NCBI RefSeq assembly: GCF_030052815.1 | Contig: NC_079505.1 | Coordinates: 30,682,287-30,746,286, forward strand | Source of the DNA: Hevea brasiliensis | Lineage: Eukaryota > Streptophyta > Magnoliopsida > Malpighiales > Euphorbiaceae | Length of the DNA: 64,000 nt | Direction of reading: 5' to 3' | In this document: in pieces, positions 23,761 through 35,333 of the stretch | Position numbering within the stretch: the stretch's first letter is position 1 | How the letters are laid out: each line of letters opens with the position of its first letter | Translations under genes and position numbers: made by a program | Notes under the pieces: generated by a model | Told to the model about the DNA's origin: nothing | The model's input: the letters and a program-made list of their open reading frames with translations, nothing else | The model's database searches: none

Positions 23761-24776
23761 TGTAACACCCTCCCGGTGGCAACTCCGTACATTCTACTGT
23801 TTCGGTGATCGGTGTCGGTCCGGACAGCTAGAACGTCCGGAAAAATATTTAAACTAAAGTCAAGAACCAAAATTAATTCAAATATTAATAAAAAAAATTT
23901 AGGAAAAATTTTAGAAATAAAATACAACCAAGTCAAATGAGCCGGTGCCCAAGCGATGGGTAACCTAGAGGGAAGCTGCGGTTCTCGCAACGAGGAGCCC
24001 TAGACCCGGGAAAAAATTCATAAAATAATTTTTGGGACTCCAGAGAAGGGTCATTGAGATTCCTATGGCATTAGAATGCCAAGAAAATATTTAGAAAAAT
24101 TTTTCAATCGGTACAGACAATTTTAACCCGTTAAGCCAAACGGAGGGCATTTTGGTCATTTCACCTTCAGAGACGATTTTTGGCCGACTTGTCCAGTTGA
24201 GTAAATAATTATTATGACATAAAATATGAATTATTGTTTATGAAAAATTAATTTGAAGTTAGTAGAAGAGAAAAGAAAAGAAAATACAATAAAATGCCAA
24301 TTATGACATATTATGAGGTCATTTAAAATTGTCCACCAATCACAATTAATTAACCATCAAATTAACTAATAAAAAGAGTCAAAAGAGACCAAAGAATTAA
24401 AAAGCAAACAGCAGCCCTTCTTCTCCTTCAAAAACGTTTTTCACCTCCTCCCTCACTCCTCCATTAACAAACTTTCCTCACCCCAAAACCCTAAGTCCCT
24501 TCACTAAAAACTTGTCTCTACCTCTTGGGAAGTGTTTGGCAGCCTAGAAAGGGAAAGAAAGTGAAGATTAACTTGTGAAAATTCTGCCCTACAAGAGGTT
24601 AGTGCACATATATACTTAAAACTCTTTAATCCCATGCTAGAGACTTGAAACAAGTATGAATTTGTAACTTAAATGAATAAAAGTTATGTGTATGTCCACC
24701 ATGATTTTTGGCAGCCCTAAAGAAGGAACATGATTGAGTGTCTTGATGGACTAAGAGTGAACTAGAGAGTATGTTT

Positions 24777-24846
<70 letters not shown>

Positions 24847-27220
24847 AGGAATGAAAGTGATTAATTGAGGTAGTTGTGAAAATTTATAATGGAAATTAGG
24901 GTTTTGAGGTGTGAAACTTGGATTTAGCTTATGAAATTGTGAAAGAACATTATAAGGGTCAATTAATAACCATTTTAGGTAAGTTGACCACAATTTGAAC
25001 TGAAATATAGCATGGCAAAGTGAATGAGTAGGCTGCCTTGTAAGTGCAGCAGGGTGACTGAAATTTCAGTCCACTTGGACTGCCATATCTTGGGCTGTGT
25101 TGGTCCAATTGGTGTTTGGCCAATTGGACATGAAACTAGGCTTATAATGGCACATTTTTACTGAAGAAACCATGCCCAAAAGACCAAAGCAAGAGGACCA
25201 AAAGTTGGTCCCAATCCGGATACCCTGCAAACAGCCCCTGCAGAATGACCAAATGAACAGTAACTGTTCATTTGGCCATAACTCACTGTAGAATGGTCAA
25301 ATTGACCTGAAATTTTTACAGCAATAAGATATGATATAGACAAACAACTTTCATGAAGAACATTACCCCAAATTATGCCATTAACCCATTCAAATTATTG
25401 AACAAAGTTGAGTTATCAAACCTGCAACTCTGCAGATTTACATTTGAACAGTAATGTTTGGATGGCTATAACTCTCTCTAGAAAACTCGGATTTAGGCGA
25501 TTCTTGAACCGATGGAAACCTAAGGCATGGTAGAACATTTCATATGAAGAAAGTTAGACCAAATTATGAACTTAACTTGGTCAAATTACTGACCAAAGTT
25601 GGACCAAAATCTGCCAAAATCCAAAATTTCAGCAGGAACAGTACCCGTGAACAGTAAACTTATTTTGGCCATAACTTGAGCTACAAAACTCCAAATGGAG
25701 TGATTCAAAAAAAGAAATTCAACTAGACAAAATAAGGAACAACTTTCATGTTTACCGTTTCCTCAAATTCTCACTACAACAGTGCTTAATGGAATAGTAA
25801 AGTTAAGCTTCAAAAACTAAAAATTTTGTTTCCCTTGGTTTAAGCTTAGAAATGGTAATGGTGATCACTTCCAACCAGTTTTAAATGAAAAATGTGGTAT
25901 GTTTGAAGTGCCAAAGCCAACGTACCTACTTTCTATGCAAAAGTCAACTTTTTGTTTGACTAATGAAGTGAATAGTGACACCAAAACTTGAAATTCAAAA
26001 ATGTGAAACTTAAAAATGCAAAATGCCCTAGTAGGCCTAATGTGATTGGTTTAGATAGTTTGGCATGCCAATAGGGTATTGTTTTAGCTGTACTGCGAAA
26101 GGCTTTATGCCTGTATTCATGGCTTTATGCCCGTATTCATGGCTTTTATGCCCGTATTCATGGCTTTTATGCCCGATTATGTGATATCATGGCTTTTTAG
26201 CCATACTGACTGCATACGTGGTAGACGTTCTGCGTCCCATGGTATGACGGCCCGAGGCACCGCGGTGCCCAGTGCCAACGACCCGTTATCCAGTCCAGTC
26301 GTCCAGTATAGGTTACTTGGGCATGGAAAAGTATAACTGTGATTGAACTGATTATTAAAGAAAATATGAAAATTAAGAATCAGGAATGATTACAAAAATA
26401 CAAAGAAGCTCAAGATCATGAAGAAAATAATTAACGAAATGCATGAAGAAGTTAATATCATAAAACATGATTAGCCCTCGACTAAACAATAAGTTAGTAA
26501 TTATTCATTTCTTATGAACACAATAGCAAGGAAATTATTATTTTTATTTGCATATTATATTTTCTTGTATTATTTGCACCACTAAGCTTTATGCTTAGCG
26601 CGTCGCTTTTGCAACACGTAGGTACTGAAGATTTGGACAGAGGGCCCAGTAGACCACAGATTCGGTAAGGCAGTTCACAGTTCTGCATAGTGTCCGTGTC
26701 ACCTCACCATCCACAGTGCATTGGTAGGACACTAGGTTTGATTTTGACATTTTGTAACTAATTTCTATTTTCTCATATGTATTTGAACTTATGGAATGTA
26801 TTTTGAGGTTCATGTAAATAATGAAAAATCGTATTAATGAATGTAAAAGTGAATGTTTATCTGTGATTTATACATGATATCACATGAGATGAATGATTGA
26901 GAAATGAATGGTGAAAAATGTTGAGATTTTGATATTGAAGTTTGAGAGTGATGAGATGATTGAATATGATCATAGGAAGTGTTTTTCACAGGTTCCGAAG
27001 AACTATTTTCTCCATTTTTAGCCGGTACTTTGCCGGATTTTCTATAAAATTCTCGGAACCTCAAATAAATTATAATTTCGATAAATGGCTTAAATAAATT
27101 ATATTTCACAAGTTATATTCAAAAGGAAGAATAAAAATGAATTAAGATAAAATAGAGTGCTCGGCACACTGAGTGGCATAACTTGCTCGGCTACACTGTA
27201 GTCGGGTAAGGGGTGTCACA
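23761..27220 (+). repeat. 3' LTR of B1
   Basis: Begins TGTAACACCC and ends GGGGTGTCACA; collinear with the 5' LTR apart from the indels noted above. The conserved stem-loop lies near 26575-26599 and the TA run at 24780-24843. Confidence 0.94.
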
Positions 27221-27506
27221 TCTGATGTCCTGAAGACAAATCTCAAAGGCACAGACACGCGGCAGTGCATCAAGAGGTTAGTGTAATCGTTCTTGATTTA
27301 ATCTAGGGTTCTAAAATTAATCTGATTAATTTTAAAATCTTAAATGGCAAATACAGATCCAAAAACATATTAAAAGAGTTTTAATATGTTGTTTATCATT
27401 GAAATCAAATAGATAAAAATAAATCTTGCATGATGCATGTGACCCTAGGTGAAAATTTTTGAAGTCAATGGTATAAACTTGTGTTTTTCACGCTTTCGTT
27501 CCTATA
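27221..27506 (+). repeat. 3' LTR of copia A2, right part
   Basis: It starts with the right TCTGA duplication (27221-27225) and continues TGTCCTGAAGAC as in the 5' LTR (about 11474 on). It ends CGTTCCTATA at 27506, so the expected terminal CA has become TA. Confidence 0.9.
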
Positions 27507-28107
27507 CTAAAATAGGGAGAGTCCTAATACCGGGTAAGTACTATCTAATTGGATAGTTCTATCCTACGAGGTAGTTTGCTATGGTTTTCAACTACTGTGA
27601 TAGTTTAGCTCAATGTCTAATTTTCTAAAGCCACAGGTTCCCAAATTGTCCCTACTGTAAACAGTAGAGCCCCATTCCACCACCATGATACTAACGGGAG
27701 AATTCCACGAGTATCACTGTCGATGGAACAAGTTCCAATCTAAGCAGAAGCTTTCATGGATACTAACGGGGTAAAACCCACGGCTACCGTTACATGACTC
27801 CCTCCTATTTCCTGAAAGGATAAGAAAGCCTGGGTATAGGGCTGAAGTGTGTGAGGACATTGTGAAGTAACCAGTGTGTGAAGGGACATATTTACCTCTT
27901 CCCTGTATAGGGGAGTTTTAGATGAAAAATTACTGTAATAAATAAGATAATCAAAATAAGCAAAATGGTTAGAGAGAATAACAATAATCAATAAATTAGG
28001 ACTTTCGAATTTTGTAAGTTAAGCCCCCTAATTACAATTTTAATTTACAAGAGCACAAAATTAAATCTGCTTTTGGACCTCTAAACCAAGGTTAAGGTAA
28101 AAAATCC
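27507..28107 (-). other. Leader of the Tat/Ogre-like element, right of copia A2
   Basis: Non-coding. It lies directly downstream (minus strand) of the primer site at 28108-28124 and runs up to the A2 insertion. The 83-residue frame at 27740-27991 has no recognisable domain. Confidence 0.55.
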
Positions 28108-28124
28108 CTAGCAGAGTCGCCAAG
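28108..28124 (-). other. Primer-binding site of Tat/Ogre-like element (tRNA-Arg-like)
   Basis: On the minus strand the sequence reads TTGGCGACTCTGCTAGG. TGGCGACTCTGC-type sites are characteristic of plant Tat/Ogre elements. It follows the LTR end TTGCGACA with a two-base gap, so the LTR lies to its right in window coordinates. Confidence 0.78.
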
Positions 28125-28539
28125 TTGTCGCAAGGGATTTTGTGGTCGCCGAACGAATTCTTACTGAAGTGGGAAAAGTGAGAAGTCGCCACTTTAATTT
28201 TGAGGAAAATTAAAGAAAACCATTTTTTTTTAAATTAAAATCCACTTTGAAAATAGAGATTCTAGGTTCGGGGTCAGGATACGGGTGGGGAAGGTGTTAG
28301 GCACCCCACCTCGTCCCTCAACTAGGGTAAGCAGATTTAATGTTATGCTCTTTATAAATTAAAATTGATAATTAGGGGGTTGGAATGATGATATTAATCC
28401 TTTGGATGGATAAAAGGAATATTTGATATTTCACTATTTAGGGTTACCCAAGAACACAAGTACGTGAGAGGACCCCTTTAGTGAATAGGTTTTGTGTAAT
28501 GGACTTTTTGGTTAAGGGTTAATTCACATATTGAAGTTG

Positions 28540-29115
28540 TGATATTTTAATTTGAATTTAAGTTAAGAGAATTCGAGTTAAAACTCTATCCCGATCTCTT
28601 AATGTATTATGTTAAAAGTTTAAGCGGGGTATTTCGGATAAGAACTCTCCTCTAATCTCCACATATTTTATTAAGATTTTGCTTGAGAATTAAGGTAAGA
28701 ACTCTCCCCTGATCTCTTTAGTGTATTTAAGAATTTTAATTGAGAACTCGGGTAAGAACTCTCCCCCGATCTCTTAGCGTTAAGGATTTTAATTGAGAAC
28801 TCGAGTAAGAACTCTCCTCCAATCTCTTAGCATTAAGGATTTTAATTGAGAACTCGAGTAAGAACTCTCCCCCGATCTCTTAATGAGTTGCGTTAAAAAT
28901 TAAACTGATCTCGGGTAAGGACTCTCCCCCAATCCCTTAGTGTTAAGGATTTTGATTGAGAACTCGGGTAAGAACTCTTCACCGATCTCTTAATGAGTTG
29001 CATTAAAAATTAAACTGAGTTCGGGTAAGAACTCTCCCCCGAACTCTTAATATGTTTGTGTTTAAAAATTAGACTGAGTTCGAGTAAGAACTCTCCCCCG
29101 AACCCTTAATATGTT
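28540..29115 (+). repeat. Tandem repeat inside Tat/Ogre LTR
   Basis: About eight to nine diverged units of roughly 55-80 bases, each containing AAGAACTCTCCCCCGATCTC or a close variant, with spacers such as TTAAGGATTTTAATTGAGAA. Unit length varies because two spacer types alternate (GCGTTAAGGATTTT and GAGTTGCGTTAAAAATTA). Confidence 0.85.
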
Positions 29116-30156
29116 TATTAGAATGGCATTTTGTAAGAATTTGGAACTAAGGATTTTGGTAAAGGGTCCTTCATGACCCCTTTTTGTGGGAATGAAGTAC
29201 TGAGGACACAAGAGACTCGTGTAAGGCTTTTCCTATGAGACCTTATAACTAGATAGTGGACAAAAAACTGAACTCCTTATCGATCTTTCGCATGATCGCT
29301 TCATTAGAACTCTTTGATTAGCGATATCCGATCTCTTTTTAGTCACTAGTCTGGAATCCGATCTTATATTGATTCCCGATCTATTATATTATCACCTGGG
29401 CTCGTTCCGTGGCCCAACCTCATAACTTATTTGTTTGACCTATTCTTGTTTCCAACCTATCCGACCTATGCTACACCTATCTTCCTTTGTCATTTTTATT
29501 TTTTTAGATCGAAAACTCTCATGTTGAAATACCCCTGCCTATATTCTTTTGAGTATTTACAAGTTACCTGTGACTTGAATGTCTACTCACGATGGAAATA
29601 AAAACTAAATGATGATAAATAGAATTTGCGAATGAAATAAAAGAAGACACAGGAAATAACTATTGGCCTAGATAATCTATTTTGAGATTTAGTGCCACTG
29701 GATATAAAAGAAATTTCAAAAGAAAACTAAAGAAAACAAAACAAGGATATTCGACAAAATAACAGTTTAGACGCTTACCTGTGGGAAGTTGAGGAGACAG
29801 ATGAGCTGACTCCGGAATCCACAAATCTTGTAGAGGTGAAAGCTGACGGCCGAAGGACTCAAACTTACCCGAAGTAATGGGAATAGGTCAGAACAAATTT
29901 GAACTCGGAAGGTAATGCCAAATACTAGAGCAGTGGGAATGAGGTGATTTGAAGATGGTTGCACAAAAACTGAAAATGGAAATTTCAGGACTTAGAGCTC
30001 TTTTGGATGAAAATACTTAAGAAAACTGGTTTCTAAAGTTTCTCAACACTTCGAAAGCTCAGAATGGCAAGTAGCAAGACTGAATCAAATTTTAGAGTCT
30101 TTCCATTATAATCACCACTTTCTTATTTTTTTCGTCCCCCTCTACAGTATTGCACG

Positions 30157-30170
30157 CAGATATTTATAGG
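30157..30170 (-). promoter_or_regulatory. Probable TATA box of the Tat/Ogre LTR
   Basis: The minus strand reads CCTATAAATATCTG, a strong TATA-like match. Transcription would run leftwards through about 2 kb of R-U5 to the primer site at 28124. Confidence 0.5.
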
Positions 30171-31790
30171 GAACAGGTGCCCATAATGAAGGGTCAGGAT
30201 CTTGCCAGGGGGAGACGGAGCGCTTGGATTCAAAAGGACATAATTTGATGTTTGAGAATTAAAGAGAATCAAAATGGAGGGTCGGGATCCCGTTTAGAAT
30301 ATCCGTCCTTTCTCCACGTAATCCAATGGCTCAGGGTCAGCCTTACAAAATGGATCCAAAGGCTGGGAATAAAAGGCGCTGAATTTATCATTTGCTTTTG
30401 ATTCGAAGGCTCCAGATCCATCCTTACGATTATGTTCAACGGTGGAGATAGGGATGTACGGGGGTACTTTAACTGTTTTTGTGTCTGACAGCTAGGAGGG
30501 CGTCCTTGCAAATCAGATGTGCGGTGAGGATCTGATCATGCCTGTAAACGCTTTAACTAACTCGGATCTGACGATGAAGGGAGTTAATTGGAAGTTATTT
30601 AACCCCTTTGCGTTCTTCGATCTCTATAGGTCACCTCCTGTTTCTTTCGACGTTCCTGTTTTGACCATCCCCTTTTTTCGATCTCTATCTCTTGCAAAAG
30701 GTCCCCTCTTATTTTTTGATCTCTCTTATTCTTGATCTTTCCTCTCTATCTAACTTGCATTGGTCAAAGCAATAAATTCTTCAGTTACTGATGCATCCGC
30801 TTCGGGTTCTGTAGGTAATAAATGCCAAGGTCCTATATATATGCAGCAATGGGAAATCATCTTCACACCTCACTTTTCCTTTTTCAGTTTATTTTCAATG
30901 CACCCCTTCCCTAATTCTAGCTTTTCCAGTGATAATTCTAATTATGATGGCCATTTTGATTTTTCTCTAACTGTTTCCTTCGCCCCTCGAATGAAAATTT
31001 ATAACCCTAGCGATCGAAGAGCTATGAGATCGTCATCTAATGACAGTGAGGGAACCAGACTAATTTATCGATCAAGATCGAAAGTGACAGCCGTGCCAAT
31101 CTCGAATCAGTTTATCGGTATAATCAGTAGATCGATCTCGGACAAGAGGACTACTAATTTCAATCTTGATGTCGGTGACTGCCTCTTGAAGTTCATTTGG
31201 CTCCCAACCATATCGAGTTTCCCGACTGTAGCTCGGTTCTGGTCAATGACATCGGCGATGACTCTGCTCAATATCATGAGAGTCATAGTCACCCTATCTG
31301 AGCTGCACATCTATCCAATGTCTATGGCTGGCTTTTTGATTAAACACATCTTTTGATTCAGCCACAAGACTAGGCTTTGACATAGGCCAGCATTCTGAGC
31401 CTCCGATTAGTCTTAAGCTAGGTAGAATGTAGTGCTGATTTTGAGAGATCGCCCAAATAATGTAATCTGATCTTTTGAGATCGCCCAAATGATGTAATCC
31501 GATCTTTTGGAAATGAAATGAAATTTTTATTTGAATGTTTTTGTTTTGTTATTGCATTGGTTATTTTTTTGATCTCTGATAAATGTATCTGATCTGATCC
31601 CTAGACGAATCGCCATTGTGTGATTAGTAGGTTTGGAAATTTATTCAATTTGATAACCTTAGTTAACCAATCTCATTTATCTGATTTTTATTATGTTTCT
31701 GGAACCTTCTTGCGATGTTTTAAGGAGACGGACTGGTTCCGCTAACCGATGCATTGCTTAGGACTTCGTGAGCATTTAATGCTCAGACGG
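30171..31790. other. Stretch without a supported gene, probable U3 of the Tat LTR and promoter flank
   Basis: Rich in GATCTCT and GATCTTT phrases, which are also common in 29280-29420 and 33880-34340. Frames at 30760-31356 (plus) and 31107-31310 (minus) have no recognisable domain and overlap each other. A 32-base direct duplication starts GAGATCGCCCAAATAATG near 31443-31508. Confidence 0.4.
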
Positions 31791-31791
31791 G

Positions 31792-31800
31792 TATAAATAG
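31792..31800 (+). promoter_or_regulatory. TATA box upstream of the Transposase_28-type pseudogene
   Basis: TATAAATAG, with a start codon about 160 bases downstream, on the opposite strand to the Tat LTR promoter. The spacing fits an independent gene promoter. Confidence 0.55.
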
Positions 31801-31955
31801 GGGAAAGGTGACTCATTTGCTTCCTTATGTCATTTCAGAGCTTCCCCTAGCAATTTCAGCATTTCCTCTCGTTTTCTAAAGTTTTCAGTCACCGATTACA
31901 CTTCGGTAAGGATTTTGATCTTTCCTCAGTTAATTTTCCTTTTTATTTTCTGAAA

Positions 31956-33822
31956 ATGAGCAGTACCAAGGGTCAGAGAGCTGCGAGTCCGCCTTCCATC
32001 CATATTTCATGGACCTCGGAAGAAGGCAATGTGATCAGATCAAGTAAATGATCCAGCACGGCTATTGTTCCGATTACTGGTCCGGCTACTAGACCGAAAT
32101 GAGGAACCTCTTCGAGAAGGGAAAACTTGCCAGTCGATGAGCTGTCATCTGTCCTGAGAGAAACTGATCTCTAATCCATAAGTCAGGAGTACAATCTGCG
32201 GATCGACTCCTTTGAACTGATCAAATGCCACGGCGACTTTCGGGCCGATCACTTCTTTGAAGAAGGCGATCTCATCATAGTACACGAAGAGCAGCTGAAG
32301 GCCAGGCTCCGTTTTCCCTTAGATGAATTTTACAAGGCTGTCCTAAAGTTCCACCATGTCTCGGTAGCTCAAGTGCATCCGAACTCCTGGTGGACTTTAG
32401 TAGCCTTCAGGGGCCTTTACCGAGCCAAGAGACTAGAGCCCATGGCTAAAGTCTTTGCCGAGCTGCATAGGCTTGCCCGAAGGAAGGATGATGAATTCTA
32501 GTTCTTTCAGGTAAAGCCGAACTGTGCGCTTTTTACCGATCTCCCTTCTTCACTGAAGAATTAGAAGGATCGGTTTTTCATCCTTAGGACTAAGGATCAA
32601 AACGGCTTTGAAGGGATCCCATGTAACTAGAATTATTTGGTCCCCTAACTCCCTAAGAAGCTCACCTTAAATAAGGATGAAGATGCCGTGGTGAAAGAGT
32701 TAAAGACTTAGGCGTCCACCCATAAATTCTCGTGCTTAGATGCGGTTATGGCCGAACTGAAGTGGTGGATGATGCGGCTGATCACCGACGAAGACTACGA
32801 GCTTTAGCACTCTAACCTCGGTCCTGGTACAATCCATATCTCTAACCTCTAAATCTTAGCGAACTCACTGACTTCTTCTTTGTGCAGGTGTGGTAGGTGG
32901 TGATGCTTCTAAAGAGAGCCGCAAGAGAAAGAGGGAGGTCTCCCGAAAGGTACAGGCAATGAAGGAGGCTATTGCTACTGTTGCTCAGACACCTCAGCGA
33001 GATTTGGTAGAAATACCGAGCTCCCTTCCTTGACCTCAAGACCAGTCGGTCTCTAAAGTAGAGGTCGCTGTTTCTCCACCTCGGCAGATTGAATGTCTGC
33101 CTCCTCTGCCTCCTCCGATCTCTTCCAATGTGGAAGGGGAGTCTTCTGGCCCTACTGTTAGGACGTTTTCCTGCAGAGCTCAACTTTTCATCCAATCACT
33201 AGAAAGGAATTGTTCTACTCGAGGGAATCCTAGCCTAGCCAAAGTCATGGGCGCCTCCATTTATTTCTAAGAAGATTAGAACAGATTGGTAGAGGAGAGT
33301 ATTGATGATATTTTAGCTCAAACAATGAGTTTGGGCTTAGAGGCTATTGCAAATCAACATGTGATTAGAGAAAAAGCCCATGCCTTAAGGAAGGAGATTC
33401 TTAAAGCGGTCTAGGATGCCTCAGCTGCAAAGGCTCAGCGCTCCTCTGCCAATGATTACATCACCAAATTGGAAGATTGGATGAAGTATTGTGAAGAGAG
33501 GATAGCTCAAGTGGAGCGGGAACTTGAAGTTTCTCGGGCTGGTCGATCTACCGATCTCGCTCATTTTTCTGAAGAACTTCGGGCGAAGGAGGAGGAGCTC
33601 TAGGCGAAGGAAGAGGAGAGCACTACAAAAGAAGCTGGGGCATATGTGAATGCCCATAATGACCTCCTGGCCGAACTGAAGAAGCGTTATCCTGAGGAGG
33701 ACTTCTCCTGGATGGATAAGCTCATCCCAGAGGTAGAAGAGGATAGCGATGAAGAGCCAGAGGGTGAGGGGAGAGAGGGGAATGTAACCAGGGAGCGGGG
33801 CGGAGAGGATCCCCTTTGCTAA
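31956..33822 (+). pseudogene. Transposase_28 (gypsy type)-like additional ORF, many stops
   Basis: From an ATG at 31956 the frame reads MSSTKGQRAASPPSIHISWT. After several stops comes the domain I recognise as plant Transposase_28: LKARLRFPLDEFYKAVL, VAQVHPNSWWTLVAFRGLY and KPNCALFTDLPSSLKN. A probable intron ends near 32887 (pyrimidine-rich, then GTGCAG). Downstream is a charged region (SRKRKREVSRKVQ), then a coiled-coil-like segment (AKAQRSSANDYITKLED, ERIAQVERELEVS), and an acidic C-terminus (EDSDEEPEGEG) ending at TAA 33820. At least 14 in-frame stops occur, more than half of them TAG. Similar additional ORFs, often antisense and with their own promoter, are known from Tat-type elements, and this one is antisense to the neighbouring Tat LTR. 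Function unknown; it is not a working DNA transposase gene. Confidence 0.7.
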
Positions 33823-34439
33823 TTGCTTTGTATATTTTATTTTCTGGAATGAATTAAAGTCTTTTTATATTTTAATTTCTTGATGAGATCAAAAGTTATC
33901 CAAACTGTCCGAGTACTTACTTGATTGAATGTAGTTGAACATTGGAGCGACTATTAATCAAAAGGTAATAGATCAGAAAAAACATTACATGTGAACATGA
34001 GATCGGACTAAGTCATGACTAAATACTGGATGAAACTTTAAAATATTAGAATTGCAGAGATTTGACATTGACTTGAACTTTTAAGATCGAAACCATTATT
34101 AGACCGGATAGAAACCTTAACTTCATTTTAAGGAATATCTGAGGCATTCAAGCGAGAAGCCCGACCACAACATTAGCCAAATAAAGTTCTGCAATATTTG
34201 TACAAAGAGATTGGAGAATATCAGTGGGCAAAATTGGATGGTCCGGAGACCCAATGTTGACTCAAACTCATCTGATAAAGACCAAGAGATCGAAAAACAA
34301 TCTAACTTGAGCGTGAAATCGATTTGTTCCAAGGATGAGCAATCGGTAAGTTCTGAAAAGCTACCTTGTGATTAGGACATCGGTAGAGAACGGATAATAA
34401 AACTTTGATTCTAAAAGACCCTTGACTACGGAGGTAGAC
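33823..34439 (+). other. 3' flank of the Transposase_28-type pseudogene
   Basis: Non-coding, with AATGAATTAAAG (near 33849) as a weak polyadenylation-type signal. GATC-rich phrases continue to about 34340. It ends at ATGGTATCTACACTA, where LTR-family sequence begins. Confidence 0.45.
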
Positions 34440-35000
34440 CAAAATATGGTATCTACACTAAGTGTTAGAATTTAATTACAAGTGTACATGTGAGGTTGAC
34501 AATGTGAATTGGGGCTTTGAACAATGTTTGAAGACTTGGACAATTGAACTTAAAATTGGCAACCTTGTGGTGTAATGAAGAGTGCTTAATTTCATGGATT
34601 TGTTTGATGAATTATGGTACTAAGGAATTAATAGAAATATATGTAAATTATTGATGGAATTCCATGTATTAGTTAGGTAATATCATGTATAAATTAAGTA
34701 AATGTTGATTTTGTGATTTAGAGTTGTATTTTGTGTATTGAGGATTTGTATATTCTGCCAAAATTGACCATAATGAGATGTGATGAATGATGTTAGTATG
34801 TTACCAATCAGAATTTAGGCATGGGGAGCTAAGGTATAGAAATTTGAATGTGTAGTTGATTGGTATTTAAGAATTGTATAAGGGCAGTATGCTTTGGAGC
34901 AATAACCCTAATTGTGTGACCCCAATTGGTATGAGGCCAAGTGGAGGTAAAACTAGACATAAAATGTGCCAACTTTCATGTAGAAACATTGTTAAAAATC
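34440..35000 (+). repeat. LTR fragment related to LTR E, plus strand
   Basis: The last 200 bases (GACCCCAATTGGTATGAGGC, GCCAACTTTCATGTAGAAAC) match LTR E at about 8070-8155. The left limit is approximate. It is cut at 35000 by LTR C1, which starts TGTCACACCC at 35001. Confidence 0.6.
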
Positions 35001-35333
35001 TGTCACACCCTACTCCTCCATAAGTTATAACATGATCCCGTAGTACACCTAATGAATTACCGTACTTCCCTACCGATAACACATTAGATATACTACAAGG
35101 GATTTTAAAATAATTTTCGTGAAATTTAAATCATCACTTAAAATCTGGTGTTATAAAAATTTTTCAAAATTTCGGCAGAGTGTCGGCTGTATTTTGAGAA
35201 AATAGTTCTTCAAAACCTGTAAAGAAGCATACTCCCAATATATTTTCTCAAATACAACTTCAATAACTTCATTTGAACTCATAATTCAAATCTCAATAAT
35301 CAAATCAATTCATTTTCTAACCAACCTCATCAT

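Larger units (their letters stand above)
18872..27220 (+). mobile_element. Gag-only LTR retrotransposon B1 (TR-GAG-like), nested in copia A2
   Basis: Two long LTRs (18872-22323, 3452 bases; 23761-27220, 3460 bases) flank only 1437 bases of internal sequence. This holds a tRNA-Met primer site, a broken gag and a purine tract. No protease, reverse transcriptase, RNase H or integrase is present. Five-base duplications TCTGA flank it, so it inserted as a unit. The gag is of chromovirus (Tekay/Del-like) type, so the missing enzymes were presumably supplied by an autonomous relative. The LTRs differ by scattered substitutions, a 24-base deletion near 24475 and different TA-repeat lengths; by eye the divergence is of the order of one to two percent. 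Confidence 0.92.
9650..27506 (+). mobile_element. Copia LTR retrotransposon A2, complete, with a nested element in its 3' LTR
   Basis: Both LTRs, a primer site, a leader, gag, a shortened pol and a purine tract are present in order. The 5' LTR is 9650-11753, the internal region 11754-17045, and the 3' LTR is split into 17046-18871 and 27226-27506 by element B1. The flanks share only an imperfect duplication (CTAA at 9646-9649 and 27507-27510), and the 3' LTR ends TATA where the 5' LTR ends TACA. The two LTRs are very similar by eye, which suggests a fairly recent insertion. The polyprotein lacks the protease, so the copy could not move by itself. Confidence 0.93.
28126..31500 (-). repeat. LTR of Tat/Ogre-like element, far boundary uncertain
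   Basis: On the minus strand the LTR ends TTGCGACA at 28126. Sequence such as GGTGTTAGGCACCCC (about 28293) and GAGAAGTCGCCAC (about 28180) is familiar from Tat-type repeats of many plants. A tandem array lies at 28540-29115. A minus-strand TATA box at 30157-30170 marks the probable promoter, so U3 should extend some distance right of it. I could not find the outer end with its TG; 31500 is a working limit. Confidence 0.55.

Noticed and set aside
30760..31356. A 198-residue plus-strand frame upstream of the Transposase_28-type pseudogene
   Set aside because: Low complexity, no recognisable motif, overlapped by minus-strand frames and followed by another TATA box. I see no support for a gene.
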